From Gallaecimonas sp045291545 (GTDB lineage: Bacteria; Pseudomonadota; Gammaproteobacteria; Enterobacterales; Gallaecimonadaceae): a stretch of DNA of 64,000 nt. Below, piece by piece: positions 33,915 through 43,417 of this stretch (positions within the stretch are counted from its first letter, which is position 1; every line of letters starts with the position of its first letter). Under the pieces are notes generated by a model. That model worked only from the letters and a program-made list of their open reading frames with translations. It made no database searches and had not been told where the DNA came from. Both the position numbers and the translations under genes were made by a program. Where the stretch lies: positions 682,001 to 746,000 of the forward strand of contig NZ_CP149514.1 in the NCBI RefSeq assembly GCF_045291545.1, given 5' to 3'.

Positions 33915-34367
33915 ATGACAGCAATGAATACCATGGACATCATTGAGGTGCTGGATCACCTGCCGCACCGCTACCCGTTTTTGCTGGTAGACCGCGTCCT
34001 TGACTACAAGGTGGGTGAATATCTGGTGGCGCGCAAGAATGTCACTATCAATGAACCCTTCTTTGTCGGTCATTTTCCGCAAAAGCCGGTTATGCCCGGG
34101 GTTTTGCTGCTAGAAGCGATGGCTCAGGCAACCGGCATTCTGGCCTTTAAAACGGCTAACCAAAAACCGGAAGACGGGGTGCTGTATTATTTCGCCGGTA
34201 TCGATAATGCCCGTTTCAAACGGCCTGTGGTGCCCGGTGATACGCTGACCTTCGAAGTCAGCATCTCAAAACTCAAAGCGGGCATCGGCAAGTTCCACTG
34301 TATCGCCAAAGTTGATGGCGAACTGGTTTGCGAAGCCGACTTGATGTGCGCCAAACGCGAGATCTAA
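33915..34367 (+). CDS. fabZ: 3-hydroxyacyl-ACP dehydratase FabZ
   Basis: A 150-residue hot-dog-fold dehydratase for fatty-acid elongation. LPHRYPFLLVDRVLDY and the catalytic pair His/Glu in GHFPQKPVMPGVLLLEAMAQ are intact. FabZ competes with LpxA for 3-hydroxymyristoyl-ACP, so the linkage fabZ-lpxA sets the phospholipid to lipid A balance. lpxA begins 2 bases after its stop. Confidence 0.97.
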   Translation: MTAMNTMDIIEVLDHLPHRYPFLLVDRVLDYKVGEYLVARKNVTINEPFFVGHFPQKPVMPGVLLLEAMAQATGILAFKTANQKPEDGVLYYFAGIDNARFKRPVVPGDTLTFEVSISKLKAGIGKFHCIAKVDGELVCEADLMCAKREI

Positions 34368-34369
34368 GC

Positions 34370-35140
34370 GTGATCGACCCTCAAGCATTTGTACACCCCA
34401 ACGCCAAGTTGGGAAATAACGTGCGCATCGGCCCCTGGAGCTATATCGGGGACGGTGTGCAAATCGGTGACGACACCGAAATCATGTCCCATGTGGTGGT
34501 AAAAGGCCCGACGGTCATTGGCCGGCGCAACCGCATTTTCCAGTTCGCCTCTGTGGGCGAAGAGTGTCAGGACAAAAAATACCAGGGGGAGCCAACCCGC
34601 CTGGAGATTGGCGATGACAACATTATTCGCGAATCGGTCACTATTCACCGGGGTACCGTACAGGACCAAGGGCTGACACGCATTGGTAATCACAATTTGC
34701 TGATGGCTTATGTCCATGTAGCTCATGATTGTGTGATCGGTGACCACGTCATCATGGCTAACTACGCCGCTCTGGCAGGTCATGTGCACGTCGAAGATTA
34801 CGTGATCATGGGCGGGCAAAGTGGTGCCCACCAATTTTGTAAAATTGGTGCCCATAGCTTTGTTGGGGCCTGTGCCCTGGTGGTGCAGGACGTACCGCCT
34901 TTTGTTACCTGTGCCGGTATGCGGGCAGCGCCTTTTGGCATCAATATCGAAGGCTTAAAACGCCGGGGATTCAGTAAAGAGGCGATCCGGGCATTGCGTC
35001 AGGCCTATAAAGTGCTTTATCGCCAGAACCTGACGCTCGAACAGGCGAAAACTGAACTGGCGGTGCTGGCCGAAGGTGAGCCGGCAGTAGCACAGCTGCT
35101 GGCCTTCATTGAGCAGTCTGAGCGCGGCATAATTCGCTGA
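34370..35140 (+). CDS. lpxA: UDP-N-acetylglucosamine acyltransferase
   Basis: The 256-residue trimeric enzyme carries out the first step of lipid A synthesis. The beta-helix repeats are followed by GEPTRLEIGDDNIIRESVTIHRGT, the catalytic histidine in VAHDCVIGD and the C-terminal PFGINIEGLKRRGFSKEAI. I take the GTG at 34370 because it gives MIDPQAFVHPNAKLG as in E. coli and avoids overlap with fabZ. The stop overlaps the lpxB ATG. Confidence 0.97.
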   Translation: MIDPQAFVHPNAKLGNNVRIGPWSYIGDGVQIGDDTEIMSHVVVKGPTVIGRRNRIFQFASVGEECQDKKYQGEPTRLEIGDDNIIRESVTIHRGTVQDQGLTRIGNHNLLMAYVHVAHDCVIGDHVIMANYAALAGHVHVEDYVIMGGQSGAHQFCKIGAHSFVGACALVVQDVPPFVTCAGMRAAPFGINIEGLKRRGFSKEAIRALRQAYKVLYRQNLTLEQAKTELAVLAEGEPAVAQLLAFIEQSERGIIR

Positions 35141-36270
35141 TGGCGCGGCCACTAAGGATTGCCATCATTGCCGGTGAGGCCTCCGGGGATGTATTGGGCG
35201 CCGCGCTGATGGCAGCGCTGCAACAGCAATACGACGGTGATATTGATTTTGTCGGGATCGGTGGCCCGCAGATGCTGGCGGCCGGTTTTGATAGCCTTTA
35301 TGACATGGAAGAGCTGTCGGTGATGGGGCTGGTGGAAGTGCTCAAGCACCTGCCGCGGTTACTGACGATTCGCCGCCAGATAGTTCAGCATTTCATTGCC
35401 AACCCGCCCGATGTGTTCATCGGTATCGATGCCCCGGACTTCAACCTGGGGGTCGAGCAGCGCCTCAAAGCCAAAGGCATTAAAACCGTACATTACGTCA
35501 GCCCTTCAGTGTGGGCATGGCGGGAAAAGCGGGTGCACAAAGTCAAAGCGGCCACTGATCTGGTATTGGCCCTGCTGCCCTTTGAAAAAGCTTTTTACGA
35601 TCGCTATCAGCACCCCTGTGTGTTTGTTGGCCACCCACTGGCCGATACCATGGCGATTGAGCCGGATATTGCTGCGGCCTGGCAGCAGCTGGGGCTGGTT
35701 GAACAGCACCCGACACTGGCTATCTTACCGGGGTCGCGTGGCGGCGAAGTGGCCCGTATGGCGCCGCTGTTCAAAGAGGTTGCGCTGGCATTAAAAGCGG
35801 CGATGCCGCAACTGCACTTTCTTATTCCGGCCGCCAATGAGCGGCGCCGCGCCGATATTGAACAACACTTTGCTGATGTGCCTGATGTCACGGTTACCAG
35901 TGCCATGGGCCGCGAGGTGATGACAGCCAGTGACGCGGTGCTACTGGCATCGGGCACTGCAACCCTGGAAGCCATGCTGGCAAAAAAACCAATGGTGGTG
36001 GCATACAAGCTGCACCCACTCACGCATTGGCTGGCCCGCAGATTGTTACGGGTGAACCGCTTTAGTTTGCCAAACCTTCTGGCCGATGATGACTGGGTAC
36101 CTGAGTTGATCCAAGACGAAGCCTCGGTAGCCAATATAACCCGGGCCACTGAGGGGGCGCTGAGCGGTGCTCAGGCCATCAACCCGGAACGTTTTCGTCA
36201 ACTGCACCAGCGCATTCGCCAGGATGCTTCTGCACAGGCCGCCAAGGCGGTATTGGCATTGTTATGTTGA
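35140..36270 (+). CDS. lpxB: lipid A disaccharide synthase
   Basis: This 376-residue GT-B glycosyltransferase joins lipid X and UDP-diacylglucosamine at the inner membrane. Conserved parts are IIAGEASGDVLGAALM, GIGGPQM, the FIGIDAPDFNLG and SPSVWAWREKRV segments, and LPGSRGGEVARM. It is coupled to lpxA by a TGATG overlap and to rnhB by a 7-base overlap. Confidence 0.96.
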   Translation: MARPLRIAIIAGEASGDVLGAALMAALQQQYDGDIDFVGIGGPQMLAAGFDSLYDMEELSVMGLVEVLKHLPRLLTIRRQIVQHFIANPPDVFIGIDAPDFNLGVEQRLKAKGIKTVHYVSPSVWAWREKRVHKVKAATDLVLALLPFEKAFYDRYQHPCVFVGHPLADTMAIEPDIAAAWQQLGLVEQHPTLAILPGSRGGEVARMAPLFKEVALALKAAMPQLHFLIPAANERRRADIEQHFADVPDVTVTSAMGREVMTASDAVLLASGTATLEAMLAKKPMVVAYKLHPLTHWLARRLLRVNRFSLPNLLADDDWVPELIQDEASVANITRATEGALSGAQAINPERFRQLHQRIRQDASAQAAKAVLALLC

Positions 36271-36830
36271 TTGCCGGTGTGGATGAAGTGGGCCGCGGCC
36301 CGCTGGTCGGTGATGTGGTGACCGCAGCGGTTATTCTTGATCCGGCGCAGCCTATCGCCGGGCTGACCGACTCGAAAAAGCTCACTGCCAAGCGCCGTGA
36401 AGCACTGGCAATAGTGATCCGGGAACAGGCGCTGGCCTGGTGTGTGGCCCGGGCAACGCCGGCGGAAATCGACGAATTAAATATTTTCCACGCCACCATG
36501 CTGGCCATGCAGCGGGCCGTGGCGGGGTTACCGGCGGTACCGGCACAAGTGCTGATCGACGGTAATAAGGTTCCTGAATTGCCGATGCCGGCACGGGCCA
36601 TCGTCAAAGGTGACGCTCTGGAGCCCGCCATCGGTGCCGCCAGTATTCTGGCCAAGGTTGCCCGTGACAGTGAGATGGTTGCACTGCATCAGCAATATCC
36701 CCAGTATGGGTTTGACCGACACAAAGGCTACCCGACCGCTGAGCACCTCGCCCGGCTCGCCGAGTTGGGGCCCATTGATGCACATCGCCGTAGCTTTAAG
36801 CCGGTACGCCGCGCGCTCGGACTGGACTGA
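36264..36830 (+). CDS. rnhB: ribonuclease HII
   Basis: The 188-residue nuclease removes ribonucleotides from DNA and RNA primers. The signature GVDEVGRGPLVGDVV gives the first catalytic residues, followed by LTDSKKLTAKRRE, DGNKVPELPM and the GAASILAKVARDSEM segment. It lacks the short N-terminal extension of the E. coli protein. The ATG lies within the lpxB end; a TTG one codon later is an alternative. Confidence 0.94.
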   Translation: MLIAGVDEVGRGPLVGDVVTAAVILDPAQPIAGLTDSKKLTAKRREALAIVIREQALAWCVARATPAEIDELNIFHATMLAMQRAVAGLPAVPAQVLIDGNKVPELPMPARAIVKGDALEPAIGAASILAKVARDSEMVALHQQYPQYGFDRHKGYPTAEHLARLAELGPIDAHRRSFKPVRRALGLD

Positions 36831-39800
36831 TGAATACGCCAACTTTCATTCACCTGCGGGTACATTCTGATTTTTCCATGGTGGACGGCCTGGCCAAGGT
36901 CGGCCCTATTGTCAGTGCGGCGGCTGAACAGCATTACCCGGCGCTGGCACTGACAGATCAGGGCAACCTGTGTGCCCTGGTACGTTTTTACGGTGCTGCC
37001 CATGGCAAGGGCATCAAGCCCATTGTTGGCGCTGATCTGTGGCTGCAAAGCGAGCCCATGGGCGAGCAACTGTACCGGTTGACTGCACTGTGCATGGATA
37101 ACGTCGGTTATCAGAACCTCACCATGTTGATTTCCAAGTCCTATTTGCGTGGCCACCGGCAAGGCCGGCCGGTAGTCGACCGGGAGTGGCTGGCGCACCA
37201 CAGCGAAGGGCTTATTTTGCTCTCTGGTGGCCGTGAAGGGGATGTGGGCATTGGCCTGCTCAAGGGCAACCAGGCGCTGGTGGATGAGGCGCTGGCGTTT
37301 TATCAGCAGTATTTTGCTGAGCGCTTTTATCTGGAACTGCTGCGCACTAACCGCCCTGATGAAGAAGACTACCTGCACTACGCGGTTGAAGTTGCTGGCC
37401 AGCAAGGGTTGCCGGTGGTGGCCAGTAATGAAGTGATCATGCTGGCTAAGGACGACTTTGACGCCCATGAAACCCGGGTGGCCATCCGTGACGGGTACGT
37501 GCTGGCCGATCCGCAACGGCCTAAGCGTTACAGCCCCGAGCAGTACCTTAAATCTCCGGCCGAAATGGCGGAACTGTTTGCCGACATTCCCGAGGCGCTG
37601 CAAAACAGTGTGGAAATTGCCAAGCGCTGCAATGTCACGGTGCGGCTGGGCGAGTACTTTTTGCCAAACTTTCCGACCGGTGAGCTCAGTACCGAAGATT
37701 ACCTGGTGAAAGTGTCAGAAGAAGGCCTGGAAGAACGCCTGGCATTCTTGTTCCCGGATGAAGCCGAGCGGGCCAGCAAACGGGGCCCTTATGACGAGCG
37801 CCTGCGCATTGAGCTGGGGGTGATAAACCAGATGGGTTTCCCCGGCTACTTTTTGATCGTCGCCGAGTTTATCCAGTGGTCCAAAGACAACAATATTCCG
37901 GTTGGCCCAGGGCGGGGCTCCGGGGCTGGTTCGCTGGTGGCCTACGCGCTGAAAATCACCGATCTTGACCCGCTGGAATTTGATCTGCTGTTCGAGCGCT
38001 TTTTGAACCCGGAACGGGTGTCGATGCCCGACTTTGACGTCGACTTTTGCATGGACAAACGGGATCAGGTTATTGATCACGTTGCCGAACTTTATGGCCG
38101 CGATGCGGTATCGCAGATCATCACCTTCGGCACCATGGCCGCCAAGGCCGTGGTGCGGGATGTGGGCCGGGTGATGGGCCACCCTTATGGCTTTGTTGAC
38201 CGTATTTCGAAACTGATCCCCGGTGATCCGGGGATGACCCTGAAAAAAGCCTTTGAAGAAGAGCCGCGGCTGCCGGAATTGTACGACGCCGACGAAGAAG
38301 TGCGCGCTGTTATTGATATGGCACGCAAGCTTGAAGGGGTTACTCGTAACGCCGGTAAACATGCCGGTGGGGTCGTCATTGCGCCAACCACCATCACCGA
38401 TTTTGCGCCGATTTACTGTGACGATCAGGGCCAGCATCCGGTAACCCAGTTTGATAAGAATGATGTGGAATACGCCGGCCTGGTCAAGTTTGACTTTCTG
38501 GGCCTGCGAACCCTGACCATCATCGACTGGGCACTGGAGATGATAAACCCGCGGCTGCAAAAAGAAGGCAAGTCGCCGGTGGATATTGCCGCCATTCCGC
38601 TGACCGACAAACGCAGCTTTCAGCGTCTGCAAAATGCTGAAACCACAGCCGTGTTCCAGCTTGAATCGCGCGGCATGAAAGAACTCATCAAGCGCCTGCA
38701 GCCCGATTGTTTCGAAGACATGATCGCCTTGGTAGCACTGTTTCGCCCCGGGCCGCTGCAATCGGGCATGGTGGATAACTTCATCGACCGTAAGCACGGC
38801 CGTGAGGAGATCTCCTACCCGGATGCGCAATACCAGCATGACTGCCTGAAGCCTATCCTTGAGCCCACTTACGGCATCATCCTCTATCAGGAGCAGGTGA
38901 TGCAGATCGCGCAGGAGCTGGCTGGTTACACCCTCGGCGGCGCCGATTTGCTGCGCCGGGCCATGGGTAAGAAAAAACCGGAAGAGATGGCCAAGCAGCG
39001 GGCGGTTTTTGCCGAAGGGGCCAAAAACAACGGTGTTGATGCCGAACTGGCGATGAAAATCTTCGACCTGGTGGAGAAGTTCGCCGGTTATGGTTTCAAC
39101 AAATCGCACTCAGCCGCTTATGCCCTGGTGTCCTACCAGACCCTGTGGCTGAAGACCCACTTCCCCGCAGAGTTCATGGCGGCAGTGATGTCGGCCGATA
39201 TGGACAACACCGACAAAATTGTCACCCTGGTTGATGAAGTGCGACGGCTGGGCCTGGTTATGCAGCCGCCGGATGTCAACAGTGGCCTGTACAAGTTCAC
39301 GGTCAATGAACAGGGTGAAGTGGTATACGGCATCGGTGCCATCAAAGGGGTGGGCGAAGGCCCCATTGAAGCCATTCTTGAAGCCCGGCAAAGTGGTGGC
39401 CCGTTCAGTGATCTGTTCGATTTTTGTAACCGGGTCGATGTTAAGCGGGTTAATCGCCGGGTGCTGGAAAAGCTGGTGCAATCGGGCGCTATGGACAGCC
39501 TCGGGCCGCTAAGCGGCAACCTTAAAGGGCGCCTGGGGGAACAGCGGGCTCGCTTGTTTACTAGCCTGGACGCTGCCATTAAGGCGGCCGACCAGCATGC
39601 CAAGGCACAGCGGGTGGGGCAGGGCGACCTGTTTGGCCTGGTCAATGAAACACCGGACGATAATCAGCAGAGCTTTGCCGAAGCGCAACCCTGGCCGGAT
39701 GAGCAATGGCTGCAAGGGGAGCGGGACACGCTGGGGCTGTATCTGTCGGGCCACCCCATCGACCGCTATCTGAAGGAATTGAAACGGCTGACTCGCTGCC

Positions 39801-40336
39801 GTTTGTCTGACGTACAGCCAACGCCCAAGGGCAGCAGTTGTGCCCTGGCCGGGCTGGTGCTGGCGGTGCGGCAGATGATCAACAAGAAAAACGGCCGGCG
39901 CTGGGCCATTGTCACTCTCGATGATGCCACGGCACGTCTGGATGTCATGCTCTACGCTGATACTTACGAACAATTTCAGGCACTTTTGCAGCAGGATCAG
40001 GTTCTCATTGTCGAAGGACAGGTCAGCTTTGATGACTTTTCCGGTGGCTATAGAATGACGGCACGGAATGTGATGACCATCACCCAGGCCCGGGAGCAAC
40101 ATGCCCGCCGCCTGCATCTGTGCATTAATGCCGAGCTGAGTGCCGAGGCTTTGGCCGAGGTGCTGGAACCCTACAGTCAGGGAGTCTGCCCGGTAACGCT
40201 ACAACTGGCCAACAGCGAAGCCGAAGGGCAGTTGGCACTGGGAACGCGCTGGCGCGTGATGCCAGACGATGCACTATTACATGCCCTGAGTCATCTTCTG
40301 GGTAAAGAAGCGGTCACACTGGAGTATGACGCTTAA
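36830..40336 (+). CDS. dnaE: DNA polymerase III alpha subunit
   Basis: The 1168-residue replicative polymerase (E. coli 1160). The N-terminal PHP domain starts FIHLRVHSDFSMVDG; the palm catalytic aspartates lie in MPDFDVDFCMDKRDQ and VKFDFLGLRTLT; GPGRGSGAGSLVAYAL is the nucleotide-binding stretch. The beta-clamp-binding region, an OB domain near residues 1000-1070 and the tau-binding C-terminus follow. The ATG overlaps the rnhB stop by one base. Confidence 0.98.
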   Translation: MNTPTFIHLRVHSDFSMVDGLAKVGPIVSAAAEQHYPALALTDQGNLCALVRFYGAAHGKGIKPIVGADLWLQSEPMGEQLYRLTALCMDNVGYQNLTMLISKSYLRGHRQGRPVVDREWLAHHSEGLILLSGGREGDVGIGLLKGNQALVDEALAFYQQYFAERFYLELLRTNRPDEEDYLHYAVEVAGQQGLPVVASNEVIMLAKDDFDAHETRVAIRDGYVLADPQRPKRYSPEQYLKSPAEMAELFADIPEALQNSVEIAKRCNVTVRLGEYFLPNFPTGELSTEDYLVKVSEEGLEERLAFLFPDEAERASKRGPYDERLRIELGVINQMGFPGYFLIVAEFIQWSKDNNIPVGPGRGSGAGSLVAYALKITDLDPLEFDLLFERFLNPERVSMPDFDVDFCMDKRDQVIDHVAELYGRDAVSQIITFGTMAAKAVVRDVGRVMGHPYGFVDRISKLIPGDPGMTLKKAFEEEPRLPELYDADEEVRAVIDMARKLEGVTRNAGKHAGGVVIAPTTITDFAPIYCDDQGQHPVTQFDKNDVEYAGLVKFDFLGLRTLTIIDWALEMINPRLQKEGKSPVDIAAIPLTDKRSFQRLQNAETTAVFQLESRGMKELIKRLQPDCFEDMIALVALFRPGPLQSGMVDNFIDRKHGREEISYPDAQYQHDCLKPILEPTYGIILYQEQVMQIAQELAGYTLGGADLLRRAMGKKKPEEMAKQRAVFAEGAKNNGVDAELAMKIFDLVEKFAGYGFNKSHSAAYALVSYQTLWLKTHFPAEFMAAVMSADMDNTDKIVTLVDEVRRLGLVMQPPDVNSGLYKFTVNEQGEVVYGIGAIKGVGEGPIEAILEARQSGGPFSDLFDFCNRVDVKRVNRRVLEKLVQSGAMDSLGPLSGNLKGRLGEQRARLFTSLDAAIKAADQHAKAQRVGQGDLFGLVNETPDDNQQSFAEAQPWPDEQWLQGERDTLGLYLSGHPIDRYLKELKRLTRCRLSDVQPTPKGSSCALAGLVLAVRQMINKKNGRRWAIVTLDDATARLDVMLYADTYEQFQALLQQDQVLIVEGQVSFDDFSGGYRMTARNVMTITQAREQHARRLHLCINAELSAEALAEVLEPYSQGVCPVTLQLANSEAEGQLALGTRWRVMPDDALLHALSHLLGKEAVTLEYDA

Positions 40337-40366
40337 GGCAACGCTATTTTGGACAACGGATAACTC

Positions 40367-41323
40367 ATGAGCCTTAACTTTTTGGATTTTGAACAACCTA
40401 TTGCCGAGATGCTCGCACAAATCGAGGAACTCAAGGCGGTAGGGGCCAACAACAACGTTGATCTCAACATTAATGAAGAGATTGGGCGCCTCAAAGACAA
40501 ATGCGACGATCTCACCAAGAAGATCTTCAGTGATCTCAGCCCTTGGCAGGTAGCCCAGCTGGCCCGGCACCCGCAGCGGCCATACAGCTATGATTACATC
40601 GGCCAACTCTTTACGGAGTTCGACGAGCTGGCGGGCGATCGCGCCTATGCTGACGACAAAGCCATCATTGGCGGCATTGCCCGCCTGGAAGCGCAGCCGG
40701 TGATGATTATTGGTCACCAGAAGGGCCGCGACGTGCGTGAGCGCACCAAGCGTAACTTTGGTATGCCGCGCCCGGAAGGCTACCGCAAAGCCTTGCGGCT
40801 GATGGAAATGGCTGAGCGCTTCAAAATGCCGATCCTGACCTTTATCGACACGCCCGGTGCTTACCCCGGTGTTGGCGCCGAAGAACGTGGCCAGTCGGAA
40901 GCCATTGCCCGTAACCTGAAGGTGATGTCGAGTCTGAAGGTGCCGGTGGTCTGTACCGTTATCGGTGAAGGCGGTTCCGGTGGCGCCCTGGCCATTGGCG
41001 TTGGTGATCGGGTCAACATGCTGCAGTATTCCACCTATTCGGTGATCTCGCCGGAAGGGTGCGCCTCCATCCTCTGGAAAAGTGCCGAAAAGGCCAGTAC
41101 CGCAGCAGAAGCCATGGGCATCACCGCTGATCGCCTGAAAGAGCTGAAGCTCATCGATAACATTATTGATGAGCCACTCGGTGGCGCGCACCGCAATATG
41201 CCGCTGATGGCCGAACGGCTGAAAGCGCGGCTGGTGTCGGATCTGGACGCACTGCGTGGGCTGGATACCGACACTCTGCTGGATCAGCGTTACCAGCGAT
41301 TGATGGGCTACGGCTACTGCTGA
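40367..41323 (+). CDS. accA: acetyl-CoA carboxylase carboxyltransferase alpha subunit
   Basis: The 318-residue subunit pairs with AccD to transfer carboxyl from biotin to acetyl-CoA, the committed step of fatty-acid synthesis. It starts MSLNFLDFEQPIAEMLAQIEEL and contains the crotonase-fold segments TFIDTPGAYPGVGAEERGQSEAIA and IGEGGSGGALAIGVGD. It overlaps tilS by one base (TGATG). Confidence 0.97.
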   Translation: MSLNFLDFEQPIAEMLAQIEELKAVGANNNVDLNINEEIGRLKDKCDDLTKKIFSDLSPWQVAQLARHPQRPYSYDYIGQLFTEFDELAGDRAYADDKAIIGGIARLEAQPVMIIGHQKGRDVRERTKRNFGMPRPEGYRKALRLMEMAERFKMPILTFIDTPGAYPGVGAEERGQSEAIARNLKVMSSLKVPVVCTVIGEGGSGGALAIGVGDRVNMLQYSTYSVISPEGCASILWKSAEKASTAAEAMGITADRLKELKLIDNIIDEPLGGAHRNMPLMAERLKARLVSDLDALRGLDTDTLLDQRYQRLMGYGYC

Positions 41324-42552
41324 TGTCTGTGCAAGACGCCCTGGAACGTGAACTCGGCCCCCGCCTTGGCGGGGGCTCTGTCGTTCTGGCGCTCTCCGGT
41401 GGCCTGGACTCCATGGTGCTACTGGATGCCTTGGTGCCATTTTGCCGGCAGCATCAGGTGCGCCTGCGGGCGGTGCATGTGCATCATGGTTTATCAACAT
41501 GGGCGGATGATTGGCAGCAACATTGCCAGCAGCAGTGCCAGCAGCGGCAGGTACCGCTGAGGGTGCACACTGTCAGCCTGCATCGTCAACCCCGGCAAAG
41601 TCTCGAAGCCCTGGCCCGGGAAGCCCGCTATCAGGCGCTGGCACATGAGCTGCAAACAGGAGATGTGCTTGTTACGGGCCATCACCTGGACGATCAAGCA
41701 GAAACATTCCTACTGGCGGCTCGCCGTGGCGCCGGTATTGAAGGCCTTAGTGCCATGCCGGTAGCCCGGCCTTTTGCCGCTGGCCAGCTGTTGCGGCCGC
41801 TGCTGGCACTGAGCCGCCAGCAGCTGCGGCACGAAGCCGAGCAGCGGCAACTGCGCTGGGTTGAGGACGATAGCAACCGCAACACCGATTTTGACCGCAA
41901 CTTTCTGCGCCATCAGGTGTTGCCGTTACTGGAACAGCGGTTTGCCGGTTTTGCCAAAGGGCTGGCCCGCAGTGCTGAGCTGCTGGCCGAGCAGCTACCG
42001 GCGCAGCAATGGCTGGTGGCGCAGCAGTTGTCGGCCCATTGCCATCCGGATGGCAGCCTGGACTTACAGGGCCTGCCGCCAGCGGTAGCGGCCTTGCTGT
42101 TACGGCAGTGGGCGGGGCCGCTGCCATACCGGCAAATCCAAGAAGTGCTGCGCCAACACCAAGCGCGTGCTGACGCTGAAGTACGGGTTGGATCGCTGGG
42201 GCGTTTTCAGGGGCGCTGGTATCAACTGCCGGTCTTACCGTTACCGGCAGTAGCGCTAGAGTGGCGTACCGGGCCAGGGTTGGCAGGTGACTGGCACCTC
42301 ACCAGTGGTGTGGCTGGCAGCACCCGCTTTCACCCGCAATACCGCCACAAAGCCCGGGAACTCAAGAAACTTTGGCAGGAATGGGGTATTCCCCCCTGGT
42401 TACGCCCACACTGGCCGCTGCTGATTAATGCCGCAGGGGAATTGGGGGCTGTGCTCGGTATCGCGCTGAGTCAGCAGCATGTAACCGCGCAGGGCCGGGT
42501 GCCATGCTGGCAGAACGTGCCAGCTGCCTGTCAGCCTTTTCTCAGGCACTGA
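41323..42552 (+). CDS. tilS: tRNA(Ile)-lysidine synthase
   Basis: A 409-residue ATP-dependent enzyme that converts C34 of the CAU-anticodon tRNA-Ile to lysidine, essential for reading AUA. The PP-loop SGGLDS is at about residues 26-31, with VHVHHGLS and GHHLDDQAETFLL downstream, then the TilS substrate-binding and C-terminal domains (RFHPQYRHKARELKKLWQEWGIPPW). The gene is somewhat shorter than in E. coli (432). Its 3' end overlaps the convergent cyclase gene by 22 bases. Confidence 0.95.
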   Translation: MSVQDALERELGPRLGGGSVVLALSGGLDSMVLLDALVPFCRQHQVRLRAVHVHHGLSTWADDWQQHCQQQCQQRQVPLRVHTVSLHRQPRQSLEALAREARYQALAHELQTGDVLVTGHHLDDQAETFLLAARRGAGIEGLSAMPVARPFAAGQLLRPLLALSRQQLRHEAEQRQLRWVEDDSNRNTDFDRNFLRHQVLPLLEQRFAGFAKGLARSAELLAEQLPAQQWLVAQQLSAHCHPDGSLDLQGLPPAVAALLLRQWAGPLPYRQIQEVLRQHQARADAEVRVGSLGRFQGRWYQLPVLPLPAVALEWRTGPGLAGDWHLTSGVAGSTRFHPQYRHKARELKKLWQEWGIPPWLRPHWPLLINAAGELGAVLGIALSQQHVTAQGRVPCWQNVPAACQPFLRH

Positions 42553-43370
42553 CGACCTTCTGCCTTGGCCTGATAAAGGGCCAGATCGGCGCGCTTTTCC
42601 AGCATCTCATGGCTGTCGTACGGTTGCCATTGGCTGAGCCCCATACTGACGCCAACGTTATGCTCGCGGATAAACGGATCGTCGGTCAGGCTGGTCAGTA
42701 ATCGCGTCGCCAGGCAGGTTGCCCCTTGCTCCTGAGTGTCCGGCAACAGTACGGCGAACTCATCGCCACCGAGGCGAAAGCAGCCATCTTCAGTGCGAGC
42801 CACCGTTTTTAGGATTTGCGCTATGTGCTGCAAGATGGCATCGCCACGCTGATGGCCAAAGCGATCATTGACCGGTTTGAAGTGATCCAGATCCAGCAAC
42901 AGCAAGCAAAACGGATGCTGGTGGCGCTGTGCCAGGCAACTCAGACGTTGCAGCAACTGTTCATAGCCGGCGCGGTTACCCAGCTTGGTCAGCGGGTCGG
43001 TTTTGGCCAGTGCCAACGCCTGCTGGTGCGTTAAGGCATTGGCCAGCGCCGGCACCAGCGCTTCATGCCACTGACTAAGTTGGTGTTCTTGCCAGGTGCT
43101 AAGGGGCTGGCTGAAACCATAGTGGATGATATCCAACCCTTCACGGTCACTGCGCAGCTGGCGTTCACATACTGCCGTGGCAAAGCGCATGGGCGGAATG
43201 TCGGCAAGGGTAATGGTCGCCAGTGGCAACTGCTTTCTTGCCAGGGCGGCAAAACGCATCAGTACCTGTAATGGTTCAAGGCTGTAATGCAATGACAACA
43301 CTTCCGCTGGTTCCGGGCAGGCACCAGGCTGCGTCTGCGCTTGGCGCAGATGATAGGAACGAAATTGCAT
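42531..43370 (-). CDS. diguanylate cyclase, soluble
   Basis: The 279-residue protein has a GGDEF domain from about residue 120 (KTDPLTKLGNRAGYE) with intact GGDEF at 201-205 and the RTED inhibitory site at 192-195, so it should make cyclic di-GMP under feedback control. Residues 1-115 form a short unassigned sensory part without membrane segments, resembling a degenerate GAF domain in composition. It is convergent with tilS and lies 47 bases after the patatin gene on the same strand. Confidence 0.88.
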   Translation of the reverse strand: MQFRSYHLRQAQTQPGACPEPAEVLSLHYSLEPLQVLMRFAALARKQLPLATITLADIPPMRFATAVCERQLRSDREGLDIIHYGFSQPLSTWQEHQLSQWHEALVPALANALTHQQALALAKTDPLTKLGNRAGYEQLLQRLSCLAQRHQHPFCLLLLDLDHFKPVNDRFGHQRGDAILQHIAQILKTVARTEDGCFRLGGDEFAVLLPDTQEQGATCLATRLLTSLTDDPFIREHNVGVSMGLSQWQPYDSHEMLEKRADLALYQAKAEGRQCLRKG

Positions 43371-43417
43371 GGCCAGACCCTCGCTCGAGTAGAGATACTA
43401 CGGTCTTTATGCAATTG

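Noticed and set aside
37715..39109. 464-codon minus-strand frame within dnaE
   Set aside because: Antisense shadow of the conserved polymerase core; no motif, no ribosome-binding site.
40277..41500. 407-codon minus-strand frame opposite accA
   Set aside because: Antisense shadow of accA and the dnaE end.
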